Part shown: positions 24,867 to 33,029 of the stretch, in pieces
Numbering within the stretch: position 1 is the first letter of the stretch
Layout: every line of letters starts with the position of its first letter
DNA from: Nostoc sp. FACHB-110
Lineage (GTDB): Bacteria > Cyanobacteriota > Cyanobacteriia > Cyanobacteriales > Nostocaceae
Assembly: GCF_014697425.1 (NCBI RefSeq)
Contig: NZ_JACJRU010000017.1
Coordinates: 1 to 64,000, forward strand
DNA length: 64,000 nucleotides
Direction: 5' to 3'
Notes under the pieces: model-generated
The model's input: only the letters and a program-made list of their open reading frames with translations
Databases searched by the model: none
What the model was told of the DNA's origin: nothing
Position numbers and translations under genes: made by a program

Positions 24867-26786
24867 ATGAGCCAGATTACTATTCAATGTCGCCTAATTG
24901 CCAGTAAATCTACCCGCCAACAACTCTGGAAGTTAATGGCAGAATTGAACACACCCCTAATTAACGAACTGCTTCAACAACTTAGTAAACATCCAGATTT
25001 TGAGAAATGGCGAAAAAATGGCAAACTGCCCTCAACAGTTGTTAACCAACTTTGCCAATCCCTGAAAACTAACTCTCGCTTTGCAGGACAGCCAAGCCGT
25101 TTATATCTATCTGCAATTCATGTTGTGGATTACATCTACAAATCTTGGTTAACCATTCAAAAACGTCTACAGCAGCAGCTTGATGGCAAAATACGCTGGC
25201 TAGAAATGCTCAACAGCGATGCTGAATTAGTAGAAATTAGCGGTTGTAGCTTAGAGGCAATTCGTACCAAAGCTGCTGAGATTTTGGTAATGGCTACGCC
25301 AGAATCTGACGTAGCTGCTCCTTTGACTAAAAGAGGAAAGACTAAAAAATCCAAACAATCATCCGCTTCCAATCCTGACCGTAGCTTATCTCATAAATTA
25401 TTTGATGCTTACCAAGAAACGGACGACATACTCAGTCGGTGCGCCATTAGCTACCTACTGAAAAATGGCTGCAAACTTAATGACAAAGAAGAAGACCTAG
25501 AAAAATTTGCTAAACGCCGCCGTAAGATTGAAATCCAAATTCAACGGCTAACAGACAAGCTAACAAGTCGAATTCCCAAGGGTCGAGATTTAACCAATGC
25601 TAAATGGTTAGAGACACTCTTCACTGCTACAACCACCGTTTCAGAAGACAATGCTGAAGCAAAACGCTGGCAGGATATTCTATTAACCCGATCAAGTTCT
25701 CTTCCATTTCCCTTAATTTTTGAAACGAATGAAGACCTAGTTTGGTCAAAAAATGAAAAAGGTAGACTCTGTGTTCACTTCAATGGCTTAAGTGACTTAA
25801 CTTTTGAAGTCTATTGCGATCGCCGTCAACTACATTGGTTTAAACGCTTCTTAGAAGACCAACAAACTAAACGCAAAAGCAAGAATCAACATTCTAGCGG
25901 TTTGTTCACTCTCAGAAATGGTCGTATAGCTTGGCAAGAAGGTGAAGGTAAAGGTGAACCTTGGCAAATTAACCGATTGACCCTTTATTGCTGTGTAGAC
26001 AATCGCCTGTGGAGTGCTGAAGGAACAGAACAAGTTCGCCAAGAGAAAGCACACGAGATTACCAAATTCATCAGCAAGATGAAAGAAAAGACAGACCTGA
26101 GTAATACTCAGCAAGCTTTTATTCTGCGTAAACAATCTACACTAACTCGCATAAATAATTCCTTCGAGCGTCCTAGTAAACCCCTGTACCAAGGTCAATC
26201 ACACATATTGGTTGGAGTAAGCTTAGGGTTAGAAAAACCTGCAACTATAGCCATAGTCGATGCGATCGCAAACAAAGTTTTGGCTTACCGCAGTATTAGG
26301 CAATTACTAGGTGAAAATTATGACTTGCTAAATCGTCAGCGACGACAACAGCGATCTCTATCCCACGAACGCCATAAAGCCCAAAAAAGTTTTTCTCCGA
26401 ATCAGTTTGGCAAATCTGAGTTAGGACAATATGTGGACAGATTTTTGGCAAAAGAAATTGTTGCGATCGCGCAAACTTACAAAGCTGGTAGTATAGTTTT
26501 GCCTAAATTAGGAGATATGCGAGAGATTCTCCAAAGTGAAATTCAAGCTATAGCTGAAACAAAATGTCCTGGCTCGGTAGAAATCCAGCAAAAATACGCC
26601 AAACAGTATCGAGTCAATGTTCATTCCTGGAGCTACGGCAGATTAATCCAAAGCATTCAAAGTAAAGCTGCTCAGATAGAAATTGTGATTGAGGAAGGTC
26701 AACAACCTGTTCGTGGCAGTCCCCAGGATAAAGCAAAAGAATTAGCCCTCTGTGCTTATAATCTTCGCCTAACTAAGCGAAGTTGA
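24867..26786 (+). CDS. cas12k: Cas12k, nuclease-dead CRISPR effector of type V-K CAST
   Basis: A 639-aa protein from ATG 24867 (MSQITIQCRLIAS); an upstream GTG at 24843 would overlap the operator and is unlikely. The sequence follows the Anabaena cylindrica Cas12k nearly throughout: LWKLMAELNTPLINELL, SRLYLSAIHVVDYIYKSW, KSKNQHSSGLFTLRNGR, YQGQSHILVGVSLGLEKPAT, and the terminal GSPQDKAKELALCAYNLRL. Cas12k binds target DNA through tracrRNA/crRNA at GTN PAMs without cutting and recruits TniQ/TnsC/TnsB. The RuvC-like region has lost its catalytic acids in this family. No frameshift or stop is seen, although its partner genes are deleted. Confidence 0.96.
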   Translation: MSQITIQCRLIASKSTRQQLWKLMAELNTPLINELLQQLSKHPDFEKWRKNGKLPSTVVNQLCQSLKTNSRFAGQPSRLYLSAIHVVDYIYKSWLTIQKRLQQQLDGKIRWLEMLNSDAELVEISGCSLEAIRTKAAEILVMATPESDVAAPLTKRGKTKKSKQSSASNPDRSLSHKLFDAYQETDDILSRCAISYLLKNGCKLNDKEEDLEKFAKRRRKIEIQIQRLTDKLTSRIPKGRDLTNAKWLETLFTATTTVSEDNAEAKRWQDILLTRSSSLPFPLIFETNEDLVWSKNEKGRLCVHFNGLSDLTFEVYCDRRQLHWFKRFLEDQQTKRKSKNQHSSGLFTLRNGRIAWQEGEGKGEPWQINRLTLYCCVDNRLWSAEGTEQVRQEKAHEITKFISKMKEKTDLSNTQQAFILRKQSTLTRINNSFERPSKPLYQGQSHILVGVSLGLEKPATIAIVDAIANKVLAYRSIRQLLGENYDLLNRQRRQQRSLSHERHKAQKSFSPNQFGKSELGQYVDRFLAKEIVAIAQTYKAGSIVLPKLGDMREILQSEIQAIAETKCPGSVEIQQKYAKQYRVNVHSWSYGRLIQSIQSKAAQIEIVIEEGQQPVRGSPQDKAKELALCAYNLRLTKRS

Positions 26787-26813
26787 CAAATATCTGAACC
26801 TTGATAATGGAAT

Positions 26814-27040
26814 AATATTGAATAGCGCCGCAGTTCATGCTGCTTGCAGCCTCTGAACTGTGTTAAATGAGGGTTAGTTTGACTGTAGCAATACAGTCTT
26901 GCTTTCTGACCCTGGTAGCTGCTCACCCTGATGCTGCTATCTTCGGATAGGATAGGTGCGCTCCCAGCAATAAGGGCGCGGATGTACTGCTGTAGTGGCT
27001 ACCCAATCACCCCCGATCAAGGGGGAACCCTCCCCAATTT
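26814..27040 (+). ncRNA. tracrRNA of the type V-K system
   Basis: Directly downstream of cas12k. It has the conserved block AATAGCGCCGCAGTTCATGC, the GAGGGTTAGTTTGACTGTA and ACAGTCTTGCTTTCTGACCC arms, GGTAGCTGCTCACCC, GGTGCGCTCCCAGCAATAAG and the ending GATCAAGGGGGAACCCTCC. These match the Anabaena cylindrica V-K tracrRNA as I recall it. The GAACCCTCC segment near 27025-27033 is the anti-repeat that can pair with GGTGGGTT of the CRISPR repeat. The 5' and 3' ends are approximate. Confidence 0.9.
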
Positions 27041-27235
27041 TTTATTTGAAGGGCTTAAATCAAGGCAAAATTTCCAATTGTTTCGCGCAAGTTCCAAATA
27101 CCTTATCTACTCTTGATTTCATCGTTTTTTCACTAAGACATAATTCTTGAGGCTAAGGCTCAAATGAGAAATTGGGAAACATTCGCGCTGAAGACATCTG
27201 GAAAAACGGCTCCACAATATTTTGTCACTGGGTGG

Positions 27236-28096
27236 GTGGCAACAACCCTCCAGGTACTGGGTGGGTTGAAAGGGATTCAGGAAATTGTTCCCAAGCATGG
27301 CGATCGCTAGTGGCAACAACCCTCCAGGTACTGGGTGGGTTGAAAGATGGGCGCGTTGGCAAATTTAATTAACGCTTACTTATCGGGTGGCAACAACCCT
27401 CCAGGTACTGGGTGGGTTGAAAGCTGATGGTCGCTGGGAGTGTAGAATCTGTACTTGGGTGGCAACAACCCTCCAGGTACTGGGTGGGTTGAAAGTTGAG
27501 TTGATGACAATAGGCGATACGCCCAAAGCATCAGAGGTGGCAACAACCCTCCAGGTACTGGGTGGGTTGAAAGATTAGAACCTTGTACACTGTAGTTCCC
27601 TGAATTAGAGTGGCAACAACCCTCCAGGTACTGGGTGGGTTGAAAGCATCAGTAGCCAGTGTTACAGGTAGAGAATTCGCTGCGGTACTTGGTGGCAACA
27701 ACCCTCCAGGTACTGGGTGGGTTGAAAGTTAAGTTCTCCCCTATCAGTCCATTTGACAATCGGTGGGTGGCAACAACCCTCCAGGTACTGGGTGGGTTGA
27801 AAGGTCAATTCTGTTCCCGAAGAAACCGCCGCACTTCGTGGCAACAACCCTCCAGGTACTGGGTGGGTTGAAAGGCTTTTTGTGGGTGGGGGGTACTTCT
27901 TGGTTAGACGTGGCAACAACCCTCCAGGTACTGGGTGGGTTGAAAGTTGAGAAAAACCCAAAATAACGTTTTCCAGATACCGTGAAGTGGCAACAACCCT
28001 CCAGGTACTGGGTGGGTTGAAAGGCGTTACATTGCCAAGCGATCGCACCGGGTTGTTAGGTGGCAACAACCCTCGAGGTACTGGGTGGGTTTCAAA
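27236..28096 (+). CRISPR. CRISPR array, 12 repeats of 37 nt, 11 spacers
   Basis: Repeats begin GTGGCAACAACCCTCCAGGT and end ACTGGGTGGGTTGAAAG. Starts: 27236, 27310, 27387, 27459, 27537, 27610, 27692, 27767, 27838, 27910, 27987, 28060. The first eleven repeats are identical by eye. The last (28060-28096) has a C-to-G change (CCTCGAGG) and a degenerate 3' end (GGGTTTCAAA), marking the trailer end. Spacers range from 34 to 45 nt. No adaptation genes (cas1, cas2) are nearby, as usual for V-K. No spacer matches elsewhere in the window by eye. Confidence 0.97.
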
Positions 28097-28144
28097 ATCT
28101 TTTAAACCGAGATTAGTTTTGGGTTTCAGTAACTATTAAATTTA

Positions 28145-28176
28145 GGGGTGGGTTGAAAGCAAGTCCTTTCATCCGC
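28145..28176 (+). ncRNA. Delocalised homing crRNA unit (short repeat plus tRNA-Leu spacer)
   Basis: A shortened repeat GGGGTGGGTTGAAAG (28145-28159) stands 48 nt after the array and is followed by CAAGTCCTTTCATCCGC (28160-28176). The 17 nt are identical to the 3' end of the neighbouring tRNA-Leu on its own strand (28398 down to 28382). The 3 nt before that protospacer are GTT, a valid GTN PAM. Such off-array guides direct V-K CASTs to their chromosomal attachment sites. Confidence 0.92.
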
Positions 28177-28189
28177 TTGTTTTAATTGC

Positions 28190-28338
28190 TTTGTATAATA
28201 ATTGCAGAGCGTATTATATTATTGATGACATTTAATTTGTCATCAATTAATTAAGAAACACTAATGGCTCACGACGACAATTAAGTAGTCACAATGACAT
28301 TAATCTGTCACCTATGACAAACAATGTCTCACTGTACA
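28190..28338 (-). repeat. CAST right end with TnsB-binding repeats
   Basis: Read on the minus strand it starts TGTACAGTGAGACATTGTTT, then TGACAGATTAATGTCATTG, TGACTACTTAATTGTCGTCG and TGACAAATTAAATGTCATCA. The outer TGTACAGTGA matches the left end. The layout, with the homing guide just inside, agrees with the Scytonema V-K right end as I recall it. The terminus is at 28338, 42 bp from the tRNA 3' end. Confidence 0.88.
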
Positions 28339-28380
28339 TAACTAGTCACTCTCACTTAGTTTTTATTTTTTTACTGACAG

Positions 28381-28462
28381 TGCGGATGAAAGGACTTGAA
28401 CCTTCACTCCTCTCGGAACTAGAACCTAAATCTAGCGCGTCTGCCAATTCCGCCACATCCGC
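28381..28462 (-). tRNA. tRNA-Leu (UAG), CAST attachment site
   Basis: An 82-nt class II tRNA: acceptor GCGGATG pairs with CATCCGC, the anticodon stem CTAGA/TCTAG holds loop TTTAGGT with anticodon TAG, a long variable arm follows, then the T-arm GAAGGTTCAAGTCCTTTC. CCA is not encoded. Its 3' end is the protospacer of the homing guide at 28145-28176, and the gene remains intact because insertion occurred downstream. Confidence 0.95.
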
Positions 28463-28636
28463 ATCAGCTAACTATACTAGCATAACATATTTGGAAAGGG
28501 AATAGGGAATAGCTAGAAAAATTGGCTGTATAGTCGATAATCACGCCTCTCAATTTACACTACTCACAGTATAGATAAAGACGAATCATCGCCTAAAAAT
28601 ATTAGACATCTGTCAACCCTACTCCCTACTCCCTAT

Positions 28637-29824
28637 TTACACAACACCAACACGCGGTAGCCGATGCTTGAATCCGCAAAGAATTTCCCAAGAAATCGTA
28701 TTTAATTGTGCTGCCCAATCATCAGCTGTAATTTGTTCTTGACCTTGGTCGCCCAGTAAAGTCACCACCTCACCTTCTTGGATATCAGCAATTGTACTGA
28801 CATCAATCATCAACTGATCCATTGTAATAGCCCCAATTTGTGGCACTCTTTGACCGTGCAACAACACCTGCATTTTGTTAGAAAGATTACGAGGTACGCC
28901 ATCAGCATAGCCAATTCCCACAACTGCTATCCGCATTTGTTTGGGTGCAACAAATTGATAACCATAGCTAACACCAGTTCCAGCAGCGATGGTTTTGATT
29001 TGCGTAATTCTGGCCTTGACTTGTAGTACAGGCTTGAGGCGAATCTGATGATTTAAATGGGCTGCTGGGGAAAGTCCATAAACACCCAAACCCACGCGCA
29101 CCATATCATAGTGCAAATTACGATCAGCCAAAGTTGCTGCTGAGTTAGCTAAATGTAAGCGTGGTATTTTGATTCCCATAGCCTTGATTTGGGCAATTGC
29201 CGTCTCAAATCTTTGGTGCTGTTCTTGCATGATAGCTGGGTCAGGACTATCAGCAGTGGCTAAGTGAGAATAAATACTGGCAATAGTCAAATGCGGCAAA
29301 CGATAAACTGATTGCACAAATTCTGTGGCTTCTTGCCAATTAGTTCCCAAGCGCGACATTCCTGTATCTAATTTAATGTGTACAGGTATAGGGGAAGCGT
29401 AGTTAATGGTTTCTAAAATATTAGAAAAGATGAAAGCTTGTTTAGGACTGCACAAAGTTGGCTGGAGTTTCCAATGAGCGATCGCATGAATTTGCTCTGG
29501 TGTTTGTGCTGCCCCTAAAATCAAAATTGGTGCTTGTATACCCGCTTCTCTTAGTTGAATTCCCTCTGGAACTGTAGCCACTCCCAACCAATCTGCCCCC
29601 GCTTGTAATGCTGTTTGGGAAACTGTTACTGCACCATGCCCATAAGCATCAGCTTTAACTACCGCCATCAACTGAGTGCTGGGAGATAAAAACTGTTTGA
29701 ATTGCTTGACGTTTTCCGATAAAGCCCCTAAATCAACTTCCACCCAAGCACGCTGAGAAAACCACGCATAGGTGTCGCATTGTTGATTTGATGCCACACC
29801 AGGCGTTTGATTTCGACTTAGCAT
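28637..29824 (-). CDS. alr: Alanine racemase
   Basis: A 395-aa PLP enzyme. The PLP lysine lies in MAVVKADAYGHGAV near residue 60, HIKLDTGMSRLG near 148, and the second catalytic (tyrosine) region GVSYGYQF near 285 followed by VGIGYADGVPR. It interconverts L- and D-alanine for peptidoglycan synthesis in the cytoplasm. It is a monocistronic gene with start ATG preceded by an AGGAGG-like site (AGGAGGAAC on the minus strand). Confidence 0.95.
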   Translation of the reverse strand: MLSRNQTPGVASNQQCDTYAWFSQRAWVEVDLGALSENVKQFKQFLSPSTQLMAVVKADAYGHGAVTVSQTALQAGADWLGVATVPEGIQLREAGIQAPILILGAAQTPEQIHAIAHWKLQPTLCSPKQAFIFSNILETINYASPIPVHIKLDTGMSRLGTNWQEATEFVQSVYRLPHLTIASIYSHLATADSPDPAIMQEQHQRFETAIAQIKAMGIKIPRLHLANSAATLADRNLHYDMVRVGLGVYGLSPAAHLNHQIRLKPVLQVKARITQIKTIAAGTGVSYGYQFVAPKQMRIAVVGIGYADGVPRNLSNKMQVLLHGQRVPQIGAITMDQLMIDVSTIADIQEGEVVTLLGDQGQEQITADDWAAQLNTISWEILCGFKHRLPRVGVV

Positions 29825-30498
29825 TTTTTTGTTCCTCCTATCACACCACTGTTAGGGGAATTCCAGATAAAAAATCCTCAATTTTTGGTCAAATGGTTTT
29901 ATTTCTCCCATCCTTAGTTTGAGCAAAATGCCCAAACCACAATATGGATAATTTATTTCTGAAAAATCCCTAAGTTTCTAATATGTACTTTTTGGATATT
30001 CATAGGACTTACGCATCAAAACGAAAAATCAAGGGTTTTGGCGAGGGTTTAGGGGTTCAGGGGTATAGGGGTGTACTGATTCAAAATCCTTACACCCTAT
30101 ACCCTTTCACCCATTAACCCAATCTCCACAGATAATCTTTGTGCGTAAGTCCTGATTCATACTCATATAACTTACTTCTTGCCCAATTGGGAAGTTTTTC
30201 TTAAATTAATTAGGTATGAGAAATCAAGATTTTTGCTTCCTTATTCCTATTGCCTAAGTTATAAAAAATTTATTAAGTTATTTTTACTACTCAAAACTGA
30301 CAACATAGAAAATCTCTGTATTGCTCAGTCTGAATCATCAATATTAAGGGATCATTTTCCTAAAAGCTTTTCGGCAAATGATATCTTATTAAATACACCA
30401 ATTATTGAATTCTTCCGGAAGTATAATTTATTCTCATCTCCCAATGAGAATAGATTCGTGTTAATATATGTAAAACTAATACCTTGAGCTACTAATCA
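29825..30498. other. Intergenic region with MITE-like element
   Basis: About 670 bp between alr and the HNH gene. It contains the 151-bp element at 30004-30154. A 102-codon TTG-initiated open frame (30179-30487) has no recognisable content and is not called as a gene. Confidence 0.5.
30004..30154. mobile_element. MITE-like element with AGGACTTACGCA inverted repeats
   Basis: Terminal inverted repeats AGGACTTACGCA (30004-30015) and TGCGTAAGTCCT (30142-30153) bound about 150 bp with no coding capacity. The flanks ATTCAT at 29998-30003 and 30155-30160 look like a 6-bp target duplication. The interior has GGGTTTAGGGGTTCAGGGGT and CCTTACACCCTATACCC-type runs. A related but eroded stretch occurs near 45900-46010. 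The ACTTACGCA terminus is common in Nostocales insertion sequences. Confidence 0.7.
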
Positions 30499-30996
30499 AT
30501 GGGTAAGGTTTTAGTCTTAAACGCCTCTTACGAACCTCTCAATATCACGAGTTGGCGGCGCGCTGCGGTTTTGTTAATTAAAGGCAAAGCAGAACGAGTC
30601 GAACACAATGGCAGGTTCCTTTACGCGGGTTTCCCGTTGCCAACGGTAATCCGGCTACGCCACTATGTGCGCGTTCCCTACAAGGAAATGCCTCTGACTC
30701 GCCGCAACATTCTGCATCGTGACGGACATACTTGTCAATATTGTGGTTACACAGGGGATGAGTTGACGTTAGATCACGTCATACCGCGATCGCGGGGTGG
30801 AGGAGATTCCTGGGAAAACATTGTTACGGCTTGTGTCCGTTGCAATGTCAAAAAAGGCAATCGCACACCTCAAGAAGCCCATATGCTTTTGCGTCACTTA
30901 CCCCGCCAACCTTATAGCAGCCTCTATTTTGAGGTTAGTAAACATCTGAAGAATGGACTGCATCAAGAGTGGCAAAAATATGTGATAGGTCTTTGA
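30499..30996 (+). CDS. HNH endonuclease family protein (conserved cyanobacterial)
   Basis: A 165-aa protein starting GKVLVLNASYEPLNITSWRR, with CQYCGYTGDELTLDHVIPRS (CxxC and the catalytic DHV) near residue 78-97, RGGGDSWENIVTACVRCN near 98 (second CxxC), and KKGNRTPQEA. This short HNH protein with the LNASYEPL start is widely conserved in cyanobacteria and other bacteria as a single gene, suggesting a housekeeping rather than a mobile role. Its substrate is not known. Confidence 0.88.
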   Translation: MGKVLVLNASYEPLNITSWRRAAVLLIKGKAERVEHNGRFLYAGFPLPTVIRLRHYVRVPYKEMPLTRRNILHRDGHTCQYCGYTGDELTLDHVIPRSRGGGDSWENIVTACVRCNVKKGNRTPQEAHMLLRHLPRQPYSSLYFEVSKHLKNGLHQEWQKYVIGL

Positions 30997-31527
30997 CGCT
31001 AACAACTTAACCCTAGATATAGCAATGTAAAGGCAACCTAATACAGGATGCTATACTTTTGTTATTATTGGGGTAATTGGCAGGTCAGGTGCTAACACAC
31101 TACTAAAATTGATGTTGCATCCTAGACAAGGACTGCGGCTGCTAACGGGGTGACACCCAAGTAGCTGTCAAAGTAGTTTGCTGGCATCTGCCTAAACAAT
31201 TCAACAGTCTTCTATTGTATACCCACAACTAAAAAAAATCTAGATCGGCATAAAAAATTCTCGGCAATTGAGAGAATGGTCTAGTTAAGATCAAGATTGC
31301 AATTATCTAAAATCAGCGTTTGCTCATCAAGTGAATAGTCATAGATTCTTTGTCTATCCGTAATCTGGCAGAATTTGATAAATTTTTGACTATTCGTCTT
31401 GACAAAAAATACACCAACATACATATCCCCACGTTTCTATATTTTTGCGAAGATCAGAATGTGTGGCTAAATCAGTAAATTGCTGGTTATAACTTTCTCG
31501 ATTAATAGAGCCTCACACTTAACAAAG
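30997..31527. other. Intergenic region upstream of the DHH phosphoesterase
   Basis: About 530 bp. The part 31090-31215 is relatively GC-rich and could fold (GGACTGCGGCTGCTAACGGG and GTGACACCC segments), so an RNA leader or small RNA is possible, but I recognise none. The downstream half is AT-rich and probably contains the promoter. Confidence 0.3.
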
Positions 31528-32823
31528 ATGTTTTCTATGCAACTAAATTCTTCCTTGAAGCAGTCAGAAAGTTTTTCATTAACCACAGAACCGAATCCCG
31601 AGGATGCTGAGGTAGAGAAAGAAACTGTGGAAGTGCCGCTTAATAGGCCTTCCTTGCCAGCATCTACAGGTGATAGTGTAAGTATTTATGTCGGTCAGCG
31701 CAACAATTCCCTAGCTTTTCAAAAATCGGAGGAACTGCAAAAGACCTTCCTAGCGCATAGGCACGATCGCCAATTGATCATTTTGCAAGATTTTCCCGAC
31801 CCAGACGCGCTTTCGTGTGCTTGGACGTACCAGCTAATTGCTCAACAATATGACATTAAGTGTGAAATTATTTATGCTGGCACGTTGAGTCATCAAGAGA
31901 ATATAGCCCTAGTCAAGCTTACAGGTTTACCAGCCCAGCGTTGGACACCACAAAACCTCAAATCTAAAGATTTATCTTGTTATCAAGGCTTCGTCTTAAT
32001 TGATAACCAAGGCACAACGAGTCAGTTATTAGCAGCAATACAGCAGTCAGGAATGCCGTTAGTAGCAGTGATTGACCATCACAGCTTGCAAGCAGAACTG
32101 AAAGCCGAATTTGTTGATGTCCGTCCTTATGTGCGGGCAACAGCAACGATTTTTACTCAGTATTTGCAGTCAGGTTTATTGGCTTTAGACAGCAGCATTA
32201 GTCAACACGTAAAATGTGCCACAGCCTTGATGCACGGCTTGAGGTCAGATACAAATCGACTGATGCAAGCACAAGAAGAAGATTTTATGGCTGCTGCTTA
32301 CCTGAGCCGATTTTATGATGCTCAACTATTAAACGCGATTCTTCAGGCGAACCGTTCTAAACGGGTAATGGATGTGATTGAGCGATCGCTTAAAAACCGC
32401 ATCGTCCAAAATAACTTTTCCATCGCTGGTGTTGGTTATCTGCGCTACGACGACCGCGATGCGATTCCCCAAGCAGCTGATTTTTTAGTCACCGAAGAAA
32501 ACGTTCATACTGCCGTAGTTTACGGCATCGTTCACGATGAAGACGATGAACTCGAAGTAGTTATCGGTTCCCTGAGAACCACAAAACTCACCCTCGACCC
32601 CGACGAATTTATTAAAGAAGCCTTTGGTCAAGACAGCACTGGACGCTTTTTTGGTGGTGGTAGAACCAGTGCCGGTGGCTTTGAAATTCCAATGGGTTTC
32701 CTCTCTGGTAGTAACGAAAACCCTGCCTACGCCAAGATGAAATGGGATGTTTTTGATGCTCAAATTAAGCAGAAATTACTCAAGTTAGTCAATCCTAAAG
32801 ATAACCCAATTCAGTCAGAGTAA
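31528..32823 (+). CDS. DHH family phosphoesterase (NrnA/RecJ-like)
   Basis: A 431-aa protein from ATG 31528; the longer open frame from 31480 lacks conserved content. The DHH domain has LQDFPDPDALSCAW near residue 85, LIDNQG near 157 and VIDHHS near 182; the DHHA1 domain ends with GGGRTSAGGFEIP near 385. Such proteins hydrolyse nano-RNAs, pAp or cyclic dinucleotide products; the exact substrate is unknown. The poorly conserved N-terminal 50 residues are acidic. Confidence 0.87.
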   Translation: MFSMQLNSSLKQSESFSLTTEPNPEDAEVEKETVEVPLNRPSLPASTGDSVSIYVGQRNNSLAFQKSEELQKTFLAHRHDRQLIILQDFPDPDALSCAWTYQLIAQQYDIKCEIIYAGTLSHQENIALVKLTGLPAQRWTPQNLKSKDLSCYQGFVLIDNQGTTSQLLAAIQQSGMPLVAVIDHHSLQAELKAEFVDVRPYVRATATIFTQYLQSGLLALDSSISQHVKCATALMHGLRSDTNRLMQAQEEDFMAAAYLSRFYDAQLLNAILQANRSKRVMDVIERSLKNRIVQNNFSIAGVGYLRYDDRDAIPQAADFLVTEENVHTAVVYGIVHDEDDELEVVIGSLRTTKLTLDPDEFIKEAFGQDSTGRFFGGGRTSAGGFEIPMGFLSGSNENPAYAKMKWDVFDAQIKQKLLKLVNPKDNPIQSE

Positions 32824-32878
32824 TCTTGCGTTCAAAGGCTACGAATCGAGAGTAAAAAATTAACTAACTTTAAATTTG

Positions 32879-32906
32879 CAGCCCAGAAATTTATTTCTTG
32901 GCTGTT
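32879..32906 (+). terminator. Probable terminator of the DHH gene
   Basis: AGCCCAGAAA, a short loop TTTAT and TTCTTGGCT form an imperfect hairpin about 55 bp after the stop, followed by a T-rich stretch (GTTTATTTACTTT). Confidence 0.5.
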
Positions 32907-33029
32907 TATTTACTTTATGAATCTAAATTTTGGTTAATTCAGTTCAAAACCATAGTAAATATACGGCTTATGTTTAGTATATTTAATGGCTAACATCATG
33001 ATTGTCATGATTAGCTAATTGTATCTCTG

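Larger units (their letters stand above)
15690..28338 (+). mobile_element. Decayed type V-K CRISPR-associated transposon (Tn7-like CAST)
   Basis: About 12.6 kb bounded by inverted TGTACAGTGA ends at 15690 and 28338. Order: left end, tnsB (truncated), IS5-family remnant fused to an hsdS tail, xisH-xisI, STAS-like gene, toxin-antitoxin debris, retropepsin-like pair, hsdR, cvkR, cas12k, tracrRNA, CRISPR array, delocalised guide, right end, then tRNA-Leu. This is the gene order of V-K CASTs, but tnsC and tniQ, needed for transposition, are missing. The 5 bp outside the ends differ (AAATA left, TAACT right), so a simple target-site duplication is not preserved. The element should be immobile unless helped in trans. 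Confidence 0.9.

Noticed and set aside
27387..28069. Several open frames inside the CRISPR array (for example 27387-27578, 27659-27871, minus 27662-28069)
   Set aside because: They consist of translated repeats (VATTLQVLGGLK) and spacers, an artefact of the 37-nt repeat lacking stops in some frames.
28463..28636. Second CAST end or second attachment sequence on the far side of tRNA-Leu
   Set aside because: No TGTACA-type terminus or TGACAAATTA repeats are present between the tRNA and alr.
30179..30487. 102-codon frame starting at TTG downstream of the MITE-like element
   Set aside because: It has a weak start, no ribosome site and AT-driven composition (many F, L, K, Y, I), and I recognise no family. 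A strain comparison could revive it.
31090..31215. Possible structured RNA upstream of the DHH gene
   Set aside because: Some pairing is possible, but I recognise no riboswitch or small-RNA family and could not establish a consistent fold.
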